Assembly: GCA_003235365.1 (NCBI GenBank)
Contig: QJWJ01000244.1
Coordinates: forward strand, 1-35,602
Origin: Deltaproteobacteria bacterium
Lineage (GTDB): Bacteria > Myxococcota_A > Polyangia > Polyangiales > Polyangiaceae
DNA: 35,602 nt
Reading direction: 5' to 3'
Notes under the pieces: generated by a model
What the model was told of the DNA's origin: nothing
Seen by the model: only the letters and a program-made list of their open reading frames with translations
Database searches by the model: none
In this document: positions 27,267 to 35,101 of the stretch, one piece after another
Layout of the letters: each line of letters starts with the position of its first letter
How positions within the stretch are numbered: position 1 is the stretch's first letter
Made by a program: the position numbers and the translations under genes

Positions 27267-27649
27267 GGTGTTTTTCTCCGTCGCGGCGGCGCTGGAACGC
27301 GACGCGCGCAGTGAAGCAGTAGGTAGCAGAACCCTAGCGCACTTCAGGGGCAAACCCCCAGGCACAACGCCAACGGAGTTCACGACGAACGCGGGAGATC
27401 GCACCTCGGTTGCGTCCACGTCCCGAATTCAGAGATGGCGATCGCGGTCGATTGAAATATTGCAACTAGCATCTCAAGGCCAACGAAGCGGTTGGACCTC
27501 GAAACTGAACGCCGCGCGAGTCGCCGCCGTGGTGCAGTGCGCCGCGCACGCTCGCGCAACGACGTCCCAGTGCGCCACGACTCTGGGCGTCGAGCCACGG
27601 GTGTTGGTCGAGCCAACGCAACGTAAACTCGACACCACCATAGCTCCGT
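27267..27649. other. Non-coding region upstream of the fibro-slime gene
   Basis: About 380 nt lie between the fibro-slime gene start and the glycosyltransferase stop, both on the minus strand. It should hold the promoter of the former, although no clear -35/-10 pair is visible. Within it are a near-palindrome at 27452-27465 and a short GGGG...CCCC stem around 27347-27358. Open frames here carry no family features. Confidence 0.45.
27452..27465. promoter_or_regulatory. Operator-like near-palindrome TTGAAATATTGCAA
   Basis: The 14-nt sequence equals its own reverse complement at 12 of 14 positions (pattern TTG-N-AATATT-N-CAA). It is a small AT-rich island in GC-rich DNA, about 186 nt upstream of the fibro-slime gene start. 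A regulator-binding site is plausible, but no regulator is encoded next to it. Confidence 0.35.
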
Positions 27650-29164
27650 TCAATTGAGCGTCGCGTGGTTACCGGGTGGTGGTATGCGCGTGCTGCGCTG
27701 CTTCGAGTCCTCGAGCACGAACGACACGGCCGGCGTCGTCCCCGCCTCGACGTAGATTTGGTACGAGAACAGCGTCTTGCTCAGCCGGATCAGGGCCAGA
27801 TTGGCGGCCAGCGCGGTCTTGCCCAGCACTCCGTCGCCCAGCACCTTGGGAAACGGCGCAGGCACCCCCTTCATCTCGCGGATCTGGAAGCCCTCGTCCT
27901 GCAGCAGCCGCTTGAGCGATGCAAACGTGAACAAACGCGTGTGCGTTCGGTCCAAGATCCCCGCCTTGCCGTAGTTGAACTGGCCAAGCAGAAGCATCAA
28001 GCGTTGAACGAAGAACGCGACGTTGGGTGTGGTCAACACGAGAGTCTTCTGCTGGTAGTCGAACTGGCTGCGCAATTGCGCGAGGAACCGCTCGGGATCC
28101 TTGAGATGCTCGATGATGTCGAGCATCAACAGCACTTGCTGGTCGGAAACGTCGAACGACACCGGCTCGTCGAGATTCTGCACGACGACGTCGAGTCGCT
28201 CGTCTTTCGTGGTCGGGGCAAACTGGTCGACCAGAGTGACCTTGCAGCCCTTGTCGAGTAGCTGATTTGCGAGCCCACCGGGGCCCGCACCGATGTCCAT
28301 CACCTTCGACCCCGAAGGCACCGCATCGAGAGCGTATTGGTGGCTGCTCGGATAGCCGAGCTTCAAGTCGTAGTGCGCGTTGCCCTTCAACTCGGGATCG
28401 AATCGGCGCTGGTAGCGTAGCCCCGAACGGTGCGCGACGTTTTGAAGGGTCGCCCAAACCACGTCCTTTGCGTACTTCATGCCGTTGACCCGACAGATTT
28501 CGTCGCCGTAGTAGGTCGGGATCGGAAGCTCGACGATGCGCTTTTCGGCATTGAGAAACTGAATGATGATCTCGGTGTCGAAATGAAAGTCGTTCGAATT
28601 GAGCGGAAACTGCACGTCGTTCAGCGCGGCAACCGAGTAGACGCGGTAGCCGCTGTGAAACTCGGATAGATTGGCGCGCAACAGCGTGTTTTGGATCTTG
28701 GTGAGGATCTTGTTGCCGACGTACTTGTACTTCGGCATGCCGCCGCGGAGCGCCGCCCAGCGTTCGAGCATTCGACTGCCGAAGACCGCGTCGGCGTCAC
28801 CGCGCACGAGCGGCTGGAGCAACATCGGGAGTCGCTCCGGGGCGTACTGGCCGTCGCCGTGAATCAACGCGACGAAGTCGAAGCCGTGCTCGATGGCGTA
28901 GGAGTAGCCGACCTTCTGATTGCCGCCGTAGCCCTGGTTGTACTCGTTGCGCAGGACGGTCATCTTGACCTCGGGATGCGCACGCTTGTACTCGGAGCCG
29001 ACGGCGAAGGTGCCGTCGTGCGAGGCGTCGTCGACCACCAGCACCTCGCAGTCGAACTCGGCGAACAATTCCTTGGGCACCCGCTCGAGGACCTGACGCA
29101 ACGTCGATTCGGCGTAGTAGGCAACGATGAAGATCAGCAAGCGGGGTGAGTTCGAACGGGACAT
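27650..29164 (-). CDS. Glycosyltransferase family 2 / SAM-methyltransferase fusion
   Basis: This 504-residue protein joins two enzymes. Residues 1 to about 235 are a GT2 domain like dolichol-phosphate mannosyltransferases: IFIVAYYAESTLRQVLERVP, VVDDASHDGT (44-53), LRNEYNQGYGGNQKVGYSYA, the metal-site region HGDGQYAPE (102-110), and FHSGYRVYSVAAL. Residues from about 285 are a class I methyltransferase with motif I VMDIGAGPG (288-296), followed by VTLVDQF and LLMLDIIEHLKDPERFL. There is no evident membrane segment. It may transfer a sugar to a lipid carrier and methylate the same or a later product, for example in cell-envelope or polysaccharide synthesis; the acceptor is unknown. No sugar-pathway neighbours are present. 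Confidence 0.92.
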   Translation of the reverse strand: MSRSNSPRLLIFIVAYYAESTLRQVLERVPKELFAEFDCEVLVVDDASHDGTFAVGSEYKRAHPEVKMTVLRNEYNQGYGGNQKVGYSYAIEHGFDFVALIHGDGQYAPERLPMLLQPLVRGDADAVFGSRMLERWAALRGGMPKYKYVGNKILTKIQNTLLRANLSEFHSGYRVYSVAALNDVQFPLNSNDFHFDTEIIIQFLNAEKRIVELPIPTYYGDEICRVNGMKYAKDVVWATLQNVAHRSGLRYQRRFDPELKGNAHYDLKLGYPSSHQYALDAVPSGSKVMDIGAGPGGLANQLLDKGCKVTLVDQFAPTTKDERLDVVVQNLDEPVSFDVSDQQVLLMLDIIEHLKDPERFLAQLRSQFDYQQKTLVLTTPNVAFFVQRLMLLLGQFNYGKAGILDRTHTRLFTFASLKRLLQDEGFQIREMKGVPAPFPKVLGDGVLGKTALAANLALIRLSKTLFSYQIYVEAGTTPAVSFVLEDSKQRSTRIPPPGNHATLN

Positions 29165-29284
29165 CGGTTTGGGCTTCTCGGAAGGTGACTTGTCAGACTA
29201 GCCGCGGGGGTGCGTGGGGTCCAGCGCAGCGTCGTCACGGCAATGGCCGCGCGTGGCTGCCGTGTCGTGTCCGGCATCGTGTCT

Positions 29285-29322
29285 GTTTTCGGGGCGCGAC
29301 TGCGTTTTCGGGGCGCGGCTCG
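29285..29322 (+). repeat. Two tandem copies of a 19-nt unit
   Basis: GTTTTCGGGGCGCG occurs at 29285-29298 and again at 29304-29317, giving a period of 19 nt. The remaining bases of the two units are similar but not identical. Only two copies are present, so this is a short duplication rather than an array. Confidence 0.6.
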
Positions 29323-29592
29323 GGGCTGTGTTCAGGCGATGTCGCCTCGCCGCCGATTTCCGTTCGGTCACCCCCGCGGTTCGCTTCAACGTTCGACAAC
29401 TGGAAGAAATTCATGGAGTTTCTGAAGCACGGCAGCCAATGACTCCGCTCCGTCCGAGGCAGCGAGACGCATATGGCACCGTCACGACGCTGATGCAATC
29501 GGCACCGCTCCCCATCCCGGAAGTCGGTGCAATGTTACGACGCTATCGGCCACGATGGCCCCCACGCAACGAAACGATACGATGGGGGAGCC

Positions 29593-29784
29593 GTGACGAG
29601 ACAGAGCGTCAGGCGCAGACAGAGAACGCCCGAGGGCTCGTGGCCCGCGGTGGCCAATCCCAGTTTCACCGACGAGGCGCCCGCGCTCATGAGCAGACAT
29701 CCCGCCGGCAGCTGGCGGCCTCCGATGAGACAGCAACGCCCATTCTCGGCTCACATGCCCCCCGAAACACCTGAACGAAGTTAA
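29593..29784 (+). CDS. Possible small protein, 63 residues
   Basis: A GTG frame preceded by GGGGGAG encodes an Arg/Pro-rich, Ser- and Gln-containing peptide (starting VTRQSVRRRQRTPEG). TACGAT lies just upstream and could be a -10. It has no recognised domain, and composition alone does not settle whether it is translated. It ends 116 nt before the M50 protease gene. Confidence 0.2.
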   Translation: MTRQSVRRRQRTPEGSWPAVANPSFTDEAPALMSRHPAGSWRPPMRQQRPFSAHMPPETPERS

Positions 29785-29900
29785 CACCCGACCGGGCCGC
29801 GAGCGACGAACCAGCGCAGGCGACCGTCCGGCGCGGACGAATCGGGGGATTGGGGTAGCCAACGCTCGACGACCCACTACGATGAGCCCAGGCGCCCCCG

Positions 29901-30599
29901 ATGCAAACCAACATCGCCGAGTTCGCGATCACCTACGTGATCTTCCTGTTCAGCACGACGCTGCACGAGTATGGGCACGCCCGCATCGGGCATCACTTCG
30001 GTTCGACCCTCGCCGAGGACGAAGGGCTGGTCACCCTCGACCCGATGCCTCACATTCGCCGCTCGCCGGTGGGAATGGTCGTGATGCCACTGGTGAGCGT
30101 ATTTCTGTTCAATTGGATGTGGCCGATGGGGTGGGCTTCCGTCCCCTACGATCCGTATTGGGGTCAAAGGCACCCGCGAGAAAAGGCGTGGATGAGCCTG
30201 GCGGGGCCCGCCGGCAACTTCCTGCTCGCGGGCTTGTCGTTCGCAGCCATTTTCGCTCTGCTGCGGGCTGGTCAGTTGGTCCCTGCCGCGAGCCCGACGT
30301 TGACCCACTTGCTCGAAGCGGGCAGCGGTGAGGCCAAGTCCGTGATGGGCGCCCTGGCCTTCGGGCTACCCACGATGATGTTCTTGAACATCATGCTCGG
30401 CATGTTCAACCTGTTGCCCGTGCCGCCCTTGGACGGCGCGAGCGTCTGCGGTGGGCTGATGCCGAAAACGATGGGGCGCTGGCTCGACAAGCTTCAAGAG
30501 AACCCGTTGATCGGCATGCTACTGTTCTTCGTGGCGTTCAAGTACGCGTGGTACCTGATCCAACCGGTGATGGTGTTCGTAGCGACATCGCTCATCTGA
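29901..30599 (+). CDS. M50-family (site-2 protease-like) membrane metalloprotease
   Basis: This 232-residue protein has about five or six hydrophobic segments. The zinc motif is HEYGH (22-26) in the first segment, equivalent to HExxH, and the third ligand lies in NLLPVPPLDG (Asp178), the classic C-terminal M50 motif. AGPAGNFLLAGL fits the conserved GPxxN block. It would cut a substrate within the inner membrane. It lacks PDZ and CBS domains, so it belongs to the minimal S2P-like group. No sigma or anti-sigma gene is adjacent to name a substrate. The small Cys/Met lipoprotein is 168 nt downstream on the same strand. Confidence 0.9.
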   Translation: MQTNIAEFAITYVIFLFSTTLHEYGHARIGHHFGSTLAEDEGLVTLDPMPHIRRSPVGMVVMPLVSVFLFNWMWPMGWASVPYDPYWGQRHPREKAWMSLAGPAGNFLLAGLSFAAIFALLRAGQLVPAASPTLTHLLEAGSGEAKSVMGALAFGLPTMMFLNIMLGMFNLLPVPPLDGASVCGGLMPKTMGRWLDKLQENPLIGMLLFFVAFKYAWYLIQPVMVFVATSLI

Positions 30600-30718
30600 T
30601 TCGGCGTGATCTCGTCGGGTTTCACCCGAGCCGCTCGCCCGAACAGCGCACCGGGCCTGGCTTGCAAACTGCGAAAACCTTGCGCAGCAACGGCGACGCT
30701 CGGTTGCGGAGACACCGC

Positions 30719-30746
30719 TTGTCGCCGGCGAGTTTCGTTGTACAAC
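30719..30746 (+). promoter_or_regulatory. Candidate -35/-10 promoter for the Cys/Met lipoprotein
   Basis: TTGTCG (30719-30724) and TACAAC (30741-30746), separated by 16 nt, each match the sigma-70 consensus at 4 of 6 positions. The transcript would begin just before the AGGAGG at 30755-30760, giving a very short leader. Confidence 0.4.
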
Positions 30747-30754
30747 ACGCCCAC

Positions 30755-30760
30755 AGGAGG
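30755..30760 (+). promoter_or_regulatory. Strong Shine-Dalgarno (AGGAGG)
   Basis: AGGAGG lies 7 nt before ATG 30768. It is the clearest ribosome-binding site in the window and fixes the start of the small lipoprotein gene. Most other genes here lack such a site. Confidence 0.8.
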
Positions 30761-30767
30761 AACGACG

Positions 30768-31403
30768 ATGACCGGAGTCGATGGCATGAAACGAGAAGCA
30801 AACGCTCACCCTCTTCGAAGCAAATCGACAGCGCTGTTCGTTTCGGCCGCGGTCGGCCTGCTCAGCGCGACCGGGTGCGGAATGCATCGCGCCAGCGACA
30901 CCCACGTCGAGGACCCGGGCACGCACGTGATTTCGTATCCCGGCGCGACCTCGGTAACCTGGAGCGACGGCAAGACCCAACGAATCTGTACGCTACCGAC
31001 AACGGCCGTACCGCGCTATCACCACGGCCCCGGCAAATTCGTGGGTTTCAAGCGCGGTGGGTCGGTCGACGCAGTCCTGTTCCGACTGTGCGAGGCGCGG
31101 GGCAACGGTGACTTGACCCAGCAGCAATACCTCGACGCGGTCGACGAGGTATTGGCGACCATGGGCAAGCCTCCCATGGGACACCATCCGATGATGGATG
31201 CCGGCTGTCCACACTGCAGAGGCATGGGCAAAGGCATGGGAATGGGTAGGGGCAAAGGCATGGGACCTGGCGGTTGGGGACCGCCGGGCAATTGCCCGCA
31301 TTGTCGTCAACACATGCCCGGCAACGTCGTGGACGAGTCGACTCCCGACCCCGAGCCACCCCCCGCCCCCGCACCGGCCGCGCCGGTGCCCAAGAAGAAG
31401 TAG
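30768..31403 (+). CDS. Small lipoprotein with paired CPHC motifs and Gly/Met tract
   Basis: This 211-residue protein has a signal peptide ending in the lipobox ATGC (Cys37). The middle (about 45-130) contains VISYPGATSVTWSDGKTQRI and a small helical stretch, LTQQQYLDAVDEVLATMGKP. Then comes an unusual metal-binding-like segment: MGHHPMMDAGCPHCRG, a Gly/Met/Lys tract (GMGKGMGMGRGKGMGPGG) and GNCPHCRQHMPGN. The two CPHC motifs are at 147-150 and 176-179. A Pro/Ala tail and three lysines end the protein. The Cys, His and Met content suggests metal, perhaps copper, or heme-like ligands, but CXXC without H is not a heme c site. I do not recognise a family. It lies downstream of the M50 protease gene. 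Confidence 0.8.
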   Translation: MTGVDGMKREANAHPLRSKSTALFVSAAVGLLSATGCGMHRASDTHVEDPGTHVISYPGATSVTWSDGKTQRICTLPTTAVPRYHHGPGKFVGFKRGGSVDAVLFRLCEARGNGDLTQQQYLDAVDEVLATMGKPPMGHHPMMDAGCPHCRGMGKGMGMGRGKGMGPGGWGPPGNCPHCRQHMPGNVVDESTPDPEPPPAPAPAAPVPKKK

Positions 31404-31459
31404 GACGCCGACTGGCCCGACGACGCTTCTCCCCCGAAACGCCGTCGGTCGGGCGACTC

Positions 31460-32077
31460 TCACCCGCTACCGTACTCGCGATCGTAGTCTGCCATCGCCG
31501 CTTGAATGACGCGTTCGGCGTACTCGCGGCCGTAGACCTGAGAGATCTGCACCTTCGAAACGGAACCAGGCACCAGCTTGTAAGTGGAGAAGTAGTGGGT
31601 GAGCCGCTCGACCATGTTCGGCGGAAGTTGGTCGATCTCCGTCGACTTGCCCCAGAACAGGTCTTTCTCGAACACGGCGATGATCTTGTCGTCGGCTTCG
31701 CCGTTGTCGACCATCTGCAAACCACCCACGACGCGCGCGTTGAGGATGATGTCCGAACGCGTGATCGGCCGTTCACTGATCACACAAATGTCGAGAGGAT
31801 CACCGTCGCCGCGCTTGGCGTCGGGGCTCGACAATTTGGCCGTCTCCGAACCACAGTAGGTGCGAGGGATGAACCCGTAGAGCGCCGGCGGCTGCGCGGA
31901 GCCACGGTGGGGCCGGTCGACGCGCACGTAGCCGGTCGCCTTGTCGAGTTCGTACTTCACCGAGTCGAAGGGCGTCAGTTCGATGTACGCGGTGACGATC
32001 TTGGGGGGATTGGGACCCGCGTCGAGGCCGTGCCAAGGGTGTGGCCGCCAGCGGTAAAAAGGCTCGGGAAAGCTCAT
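31460..32077 (-). CDS. ppa: Family I inorganic pyrophosphatase
   Basis: The 205-residue product splits pyrophosphate into two phosphates in the cytoplasm, pulling many biosynthetic reactions forward. The core motif DGDPLDICV spans 91-99, with the metal-binding Asp residues at 91, 93 and 96. Upstream is [16 protein letters not shown], corresponding to the conserved Lys/Glu/Arg cluster, and GFIPRTYCG; downstream [12 protein letters not shown] supplies a further Asp and the Lys. The length is a little above E. coli Ppa. TACCCT lies 12 nt upstream of ATG 32077. It converges with the lipoprotein gene, with 56 nt between stops. Confidence 0.93.
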   Translation of the reverse strand: MSFPEPFYRWRPHPWHGLDAGPNPPKIVTAYIELTPFDSVKYELDKATGYVRVDRPHRGSAQPPALYGFIPRTYCGSETAKLSSPDAKRGDGDPLDICVISERPITRSDIILNARVVGGLQMVDNGEADDKIIAVFEKDLFWGKSTEIDQLPPNMVERLTHYFSTYKLVPGSVSKVQISQVYGREYAERVIQAAMADYDREYGSG

Positions 32078-32458
32078 GTAGGTGCGCCTAGGGTATTGGG
32101 GGAAGCGGCCGTATCAACCACATTCGCCAGCGCATTGAAAGCTCGCTCCGCTCAGAAACAGCCAGCGGCGATGCAAGGCCCAGGATATCCCGAGTTGGTC
32201 AGGCGGTTGTCCCAGGTTCCATCCAGACTGCAGGCAATGGCCGCGCGTGATTCCCAAACCGGGGCGAACTGCGACGCGACGTACGCTGCGTGGCAATGGC
32301 GGCGCCAGATTGTGCCACTCGGCTCGGCAGTGCGGCAATCGAGTCCGACCGGTTCACGCCGAGCGCGGCCCGAACAGCCCAATCGACGAAAATCCTGGAG
32401 AAATCAGCGTGGGCCGCCACGGAGCGGCGCGGAACGTCTCTTGCACGGTGCAGCGACG
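32078..32458. other. Divergent intergenic region, ppa to DUF3160 gene
   Basis: About 380 nt hold the ppa promoter (minus) and presumably that of the DUF3160 gene (plus). A minus-strand frame ending at 32152 contains ACSLDGTWDNRLTNSGYPG, which resembles the lipid-Cys start of small lipoproteins, but it lacks a signal peptide and I do not call it a gene. No RNA is recognised. Confidence 0.4.
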
Positions 32459-34846
32459 ATGTGGCGCAGTCATGGGTTCTCGGCGTGCTTGTTGTTGTCA
32501 TTCGCGGTCAGCTGCGGCTCCGGCGGTTCGAAGCAATCCGATGGGCAACTCCAAGACACGGCCGACGCTTCGAAACCCAACTCCTCGAAGCCGGACTCCC
32601 AGAAACCAGACACTGCCGTCCTCGACGCGTCAGCACACCCCACGGCAACGAACGACCCTGCAACGCCGACGCCCGCGACGCCCAGTCCCGGCAACTCCAG
32701 CACCATCGAACCGCCATCGCCCGGCGTGATCACTGACAAGAGCGGACTCAACGCGCAGCAGGCGAGCAGCTTGGACGCGTTGAACCTGAAGTTGAACGAA
32801 AGCCGCGCCCTCGATGCCGACGGGTTGCTGAGCAAACGCCGCGTCGAGCCCTTGCAGGAGCTCGGCTACGATCCCTTGCAGGCGGAGTTCCTGGACAAAA
32901 TCGCAGGTTCGAGCCTGGCCTTGAGCGATGCGGAAAAGGAGGTGTTGGGCAAGAACGGCTTCGTCATCTCGTCGCAAAAGCAGTTCATGACCTTTCTGCG
33001 CGGGTACAACGAAATCTACGCCGAACACCTGCCGGTCTACATCTCTGCCGATGCAATCCTCGAAGCCGTACACAGCTCGTACGACGATATCTTGCGCAGC
33101 GTCGAAGAGCAGACGCTGGTGTCTTTGCTCGACGAACTGCTGACTTCGATGCACGAAAACCTCGTTGGCAACGACTTCGACGCGCAGACGCGCGCTGACG
33201 TGGACGTGTACCTCAGCGTTGCCCGCTCGCTGTTCGCAGACGACCAACGCGGGCCGCTGGCGGGCGGAGACGAACAGACCGTCAGCAAGTTGGTTCAACT
33301 GGCGAACGAAGCAGACGGACTGGCAAACGTCGAGCTTTTCGGAGCGCGACGACAAATGGATGCCTCGCAGTTCGTTCCCCGCGGCCACTACGAGGACTCG
33401 CCTACCCTGCAGCGGTACTTCAAGGCCATGATGTGGCTGGGTCGTATCGACTTGCGAATCATCGAGACACAGCCAGACGGCGATAGCGTGTTTCAGCGGC
33501 CCCAGTACGACGCCATGTTGCTGCTTCGCAGTCTGATGAGCGATGCCGACGTCGAGCGTTGGACCAAGATCGACGGAACGATCCAAGCCTTCGTCGGCCA
33601 GAGCGACAACATGGTCTTGCCCGAAGTGGACTCGCTGGTAGCCGATCTCGGTGGGGAGCAGGCGGCGCGAGACGCGAGCGATGGCGAGGTGCGGTCGGCA
33701 CTCGAGGCGGGCGGCTACGGAATGCAGCGGATCGCCAGCCACGTGATGGTCAACGCCGGGGTGGTCGAAACGCTACCGCTCAACCGCAGTTTCTTGCTGT
33801 TCGGACAACGCTACGTGGTCGATTCCCACGTCTTCAGCCAGGTCGTTTTCGACCGCGTCGAAGACCGCATGATGCCCAACCCGCTGGACGCAGCGTTTGC
33901 CGCAATGAGCAACGACGGCGCTCTTCCGCTCCTCGAGAGCGAGCTGCGCAAGTACTCGAAGTACCCCGGCGCGCTCGACGCCGTGCGCGAGTTGGCTGAC
34001 GCACACGGCGACGAGTTCTGGAACGCCAACCTCTACAACTTGTGGTTGGGCTCGCTCCGCGCGCTCAGCCCTGCTCCGATCACGACCAATCCGCCTTCCG
34101 TCGGTATGCCGCAAGTCACCGGTACCGACGCGTGGAATCGTCGCATCTTGAACACTCAGCTCGCCTCCTGGGCAGAGCTGCGACACGACACGCTATTGTA
34201 CGCCAAACAGTCGTACACGGGTTCGGACGGCTGCGATTTCCCCGACGCGTATGTCGACCCATATCCGGAGTTCTTCGAGAAGCTAGCACTGTTTGCCGAA
34301 CGTGGACTCGACATCACCGAGGCGCTGGTCGACGACCCGAACACCGACGCCGATCGTGTCACTGCCTATTTCCAGAATCTGCACACGTCGATGACGATGC
34401 TACAGGGCATCGCAGAGTCCGAACGCAGTGGCACCCCACTGAACGACGAGCAGCTCGCATACATCAACGACGCAGTGCGCATCATTCGCGAAGCGGTGGG
34501 CTGTACCACGGTCGAAGTCCCCGATGGTTGGCTCGCGGATCTCTACTTCGACAGAGATCAATCCATCGTCTTCGACCCGACGATCGCGGACGTTCACACT
34601 CAACCCACCGCGCCAGGCGGGGCCGTCGTGGGCAAGGTACTGCACGTGGGTACTGGGCTGCCGCGCATGATGGTGGTCACCACCGACGGTTGCTCCGGTC
34701 CACGCGCGTACGTCGGCGTAGGGTTCGCCTATCACGAAAAGATCACCGAGGATTTCGATCGTTTGACGGATTCGCGCTGGAGTGAGGAAGTGACGGACTC
34801 GCCCCCCGACGACGTCCCCTGGTTGGCCCCGGTGCTCGCCCGATAG
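32459..34846 (+). CDS. DUF3160 lipoprotein
   Basis: ATG 32459 gives 795 residues and a signal peptide ending in the lipobox AVSC (Cys19); the frame is open far upstream but opposes ppa there. A linker rich in Pro, Ser, Asp and Thr runs to about residue 95. The remainder is the DUF3160 region, mostly helical, with YNEIYAEHLPVYISADAILE, AVHSSYDDILRSVEE, then LRHDTLLYAKQSYTGSDGCD, FPDAYVDPYPEFFEKLALFA, and a C-terminal beta part (KVLHVGTGLPRMMVVTTDG, YVGVGFAYHEK). DUF3160 proteins are secreted or surface proteins common in myxobacteria and have no established activity. Lipidation should place it on a membrane facing outward. No ribosome-binding site is evident. Confidence 0.88.
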   Translation: MWRSHGFSACLLLSFAVSCGSGGSKQSDGQLQDTADASKPNSSKPDSQKPDTAVLDASAHPTATNDPATPTPATPSPGNSSTIEPPSPGVITDKSGLNAQQASSLDALNLKLNESRALDADGLLSKRRVEPLQELGYDPLQAEFLDKIAGSSLALSDAEKEVLGKNGFVISSQKQFMTFLRGYNEIYAEHLPVYISADAILEAVHSSYDDILRSVEEQTLVSLLDELLTSMHENLVGNDFDAQTRADVDVYLSVARSLFADDQRGPLAGGDEQTVSKLVQLANEADGLANVELFGARRQMDASQFVPRGHYEDSPTLQRYFKAMMWLGRIDLRIIETQPDGDSVFQRPQYDAMLLLRSLMSDADVERWTKIDGTIQAFVGQSDNMVLPEVDSLVADLGGEQAARDASDGEVRSALEAGGYGMQRIASHVMVNAGVVETLPLNRSFLLFGQRYVVDSHVFSQVVFDRVEDRMMPNPLDAAFAAMSNDGALPLLESELRKYSKYPGALDAVRELADAHGDEFWNANLYNLWLGSLRALSPAPITTNPPSVGMPQVTGTDAWNRRILNTQLASWAELRHDTLLYAKQSYTGSDGCDFPDAYVDPYPEFFEKLALFAERGLDITEALVDDPNTDADRVTAYFQNLHTSMTMLQGIAESERSGTPLNDEQLAYINDAVRIIREAVGCTTVEVPDGWLADLYFDRDQSIVFDPTIADVHTQPTAPGGAVVGKVLHVGTGLPRMMVVTTDGCSGPRAYVGVGFAYHEKITEDFDRLTDSRWSEEVTDSPPDDVPWLAPVLAR

Positions 34847-34942
34847 CCATCGAACACGCAGCACCCTTGACTTTGGCCCCTGTCCCCGTCACCCTTGCGC
34901 GGTGATGTGCCATCTTGCACTGACTACCACCACGCCGAAGTT

Positions 34943-34956
34943 CGCTTTGGGTACGA
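34943..34956. repeat. 14-mer shared with position 20041
   Basis: CGCTTTGGGTACGA occurs here and at 20041-20054, both times between genes and both times preceded by GAAG and followed a few bases later by GCCC. The two sites are about 15 kb apart. This may be a conserved regulatory word or chance. Confidence 0.45.
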
Positions 34957-35030
34957 CTACGTGCCCGAAGCAGACGTTGTCGTGTCGGTAGGGCTGCACA
35001 TCGCGTAGGTTCACAACCATCTCGAAACCA

Positions 35031-35050
35031 CCCGCCGACGGATCGGCGGG
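35031..35050. repeat. Perfect 8-bp hairpin upstream of asd
   Basis: CCCGCCGA (35031-35038) and TCGGCGGG (35043-35050) pair fully around CGGA. It ends 51 nt before the asd ATG. There is no T-run on the plus strand, so it is not a textbook terminator of the DUF3160 gene; an operator or leader structure for asd is possible. Confidence 0.6.
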
Positions 35051-35101
35051 ACAAAGGTGCGTTGTTTCGTCGACCCTCGGCTTGCATGAGGAAACGAAAC
35101 A

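Larger units (their letters stand above)
29165..29900. other. Longest gene-poor stretch of the window
   Basis: About 735 nt lie between two divergent genes. There is no recognisable domain on either strand. It holds two copies of a 19-nt unit (29285-29322) and one small possible frame at 29593-29784 (separate entries). A plus-strand frame ending at 29442 finishes with FDNWKKFMEFLKHGSQ, which looks protein-like and could be a decayed gene end, but its upstream part does not. TAGTCT lies about 30 nt upstream of the glycosyltransferase start (minus) and might be its -10. Confidence 0.45.
34847..35101. other. Region upstream of asd
   Basis: About 255 nt separate the DUF3160 stop from asd. It contains the shared 14-mer at 34943-34956 and a perfect hairpin at 35031-35050 (separate entries). 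A minus-strand frame of 74 codons (34889-35113) ends PKANFGVVVVSARWHITAQG; its codon usage is moderately GC-rich, but it overlaps the asd start and has no recognised domain, so it is not called. Confidence 0.4.

Noticed and set aside
30155..30599. PDZ domain in the M50 protease
   Set aside because: The sequence between the HEYGH and LDG motifs is membrane-like and too short for a PDZ domain.
32630..33742. A 370-codon minus-strand frame
   Set aside because: It lies wholly antisense to the DUF3160 gene and shows no family features.
31274..34846. A 1190-codon plus-strand frame
   Set aside because: Its first part runs antisense through ppa and has no domain. The real gene begins at ATG 32459 with a lipoprotein signal peptide.
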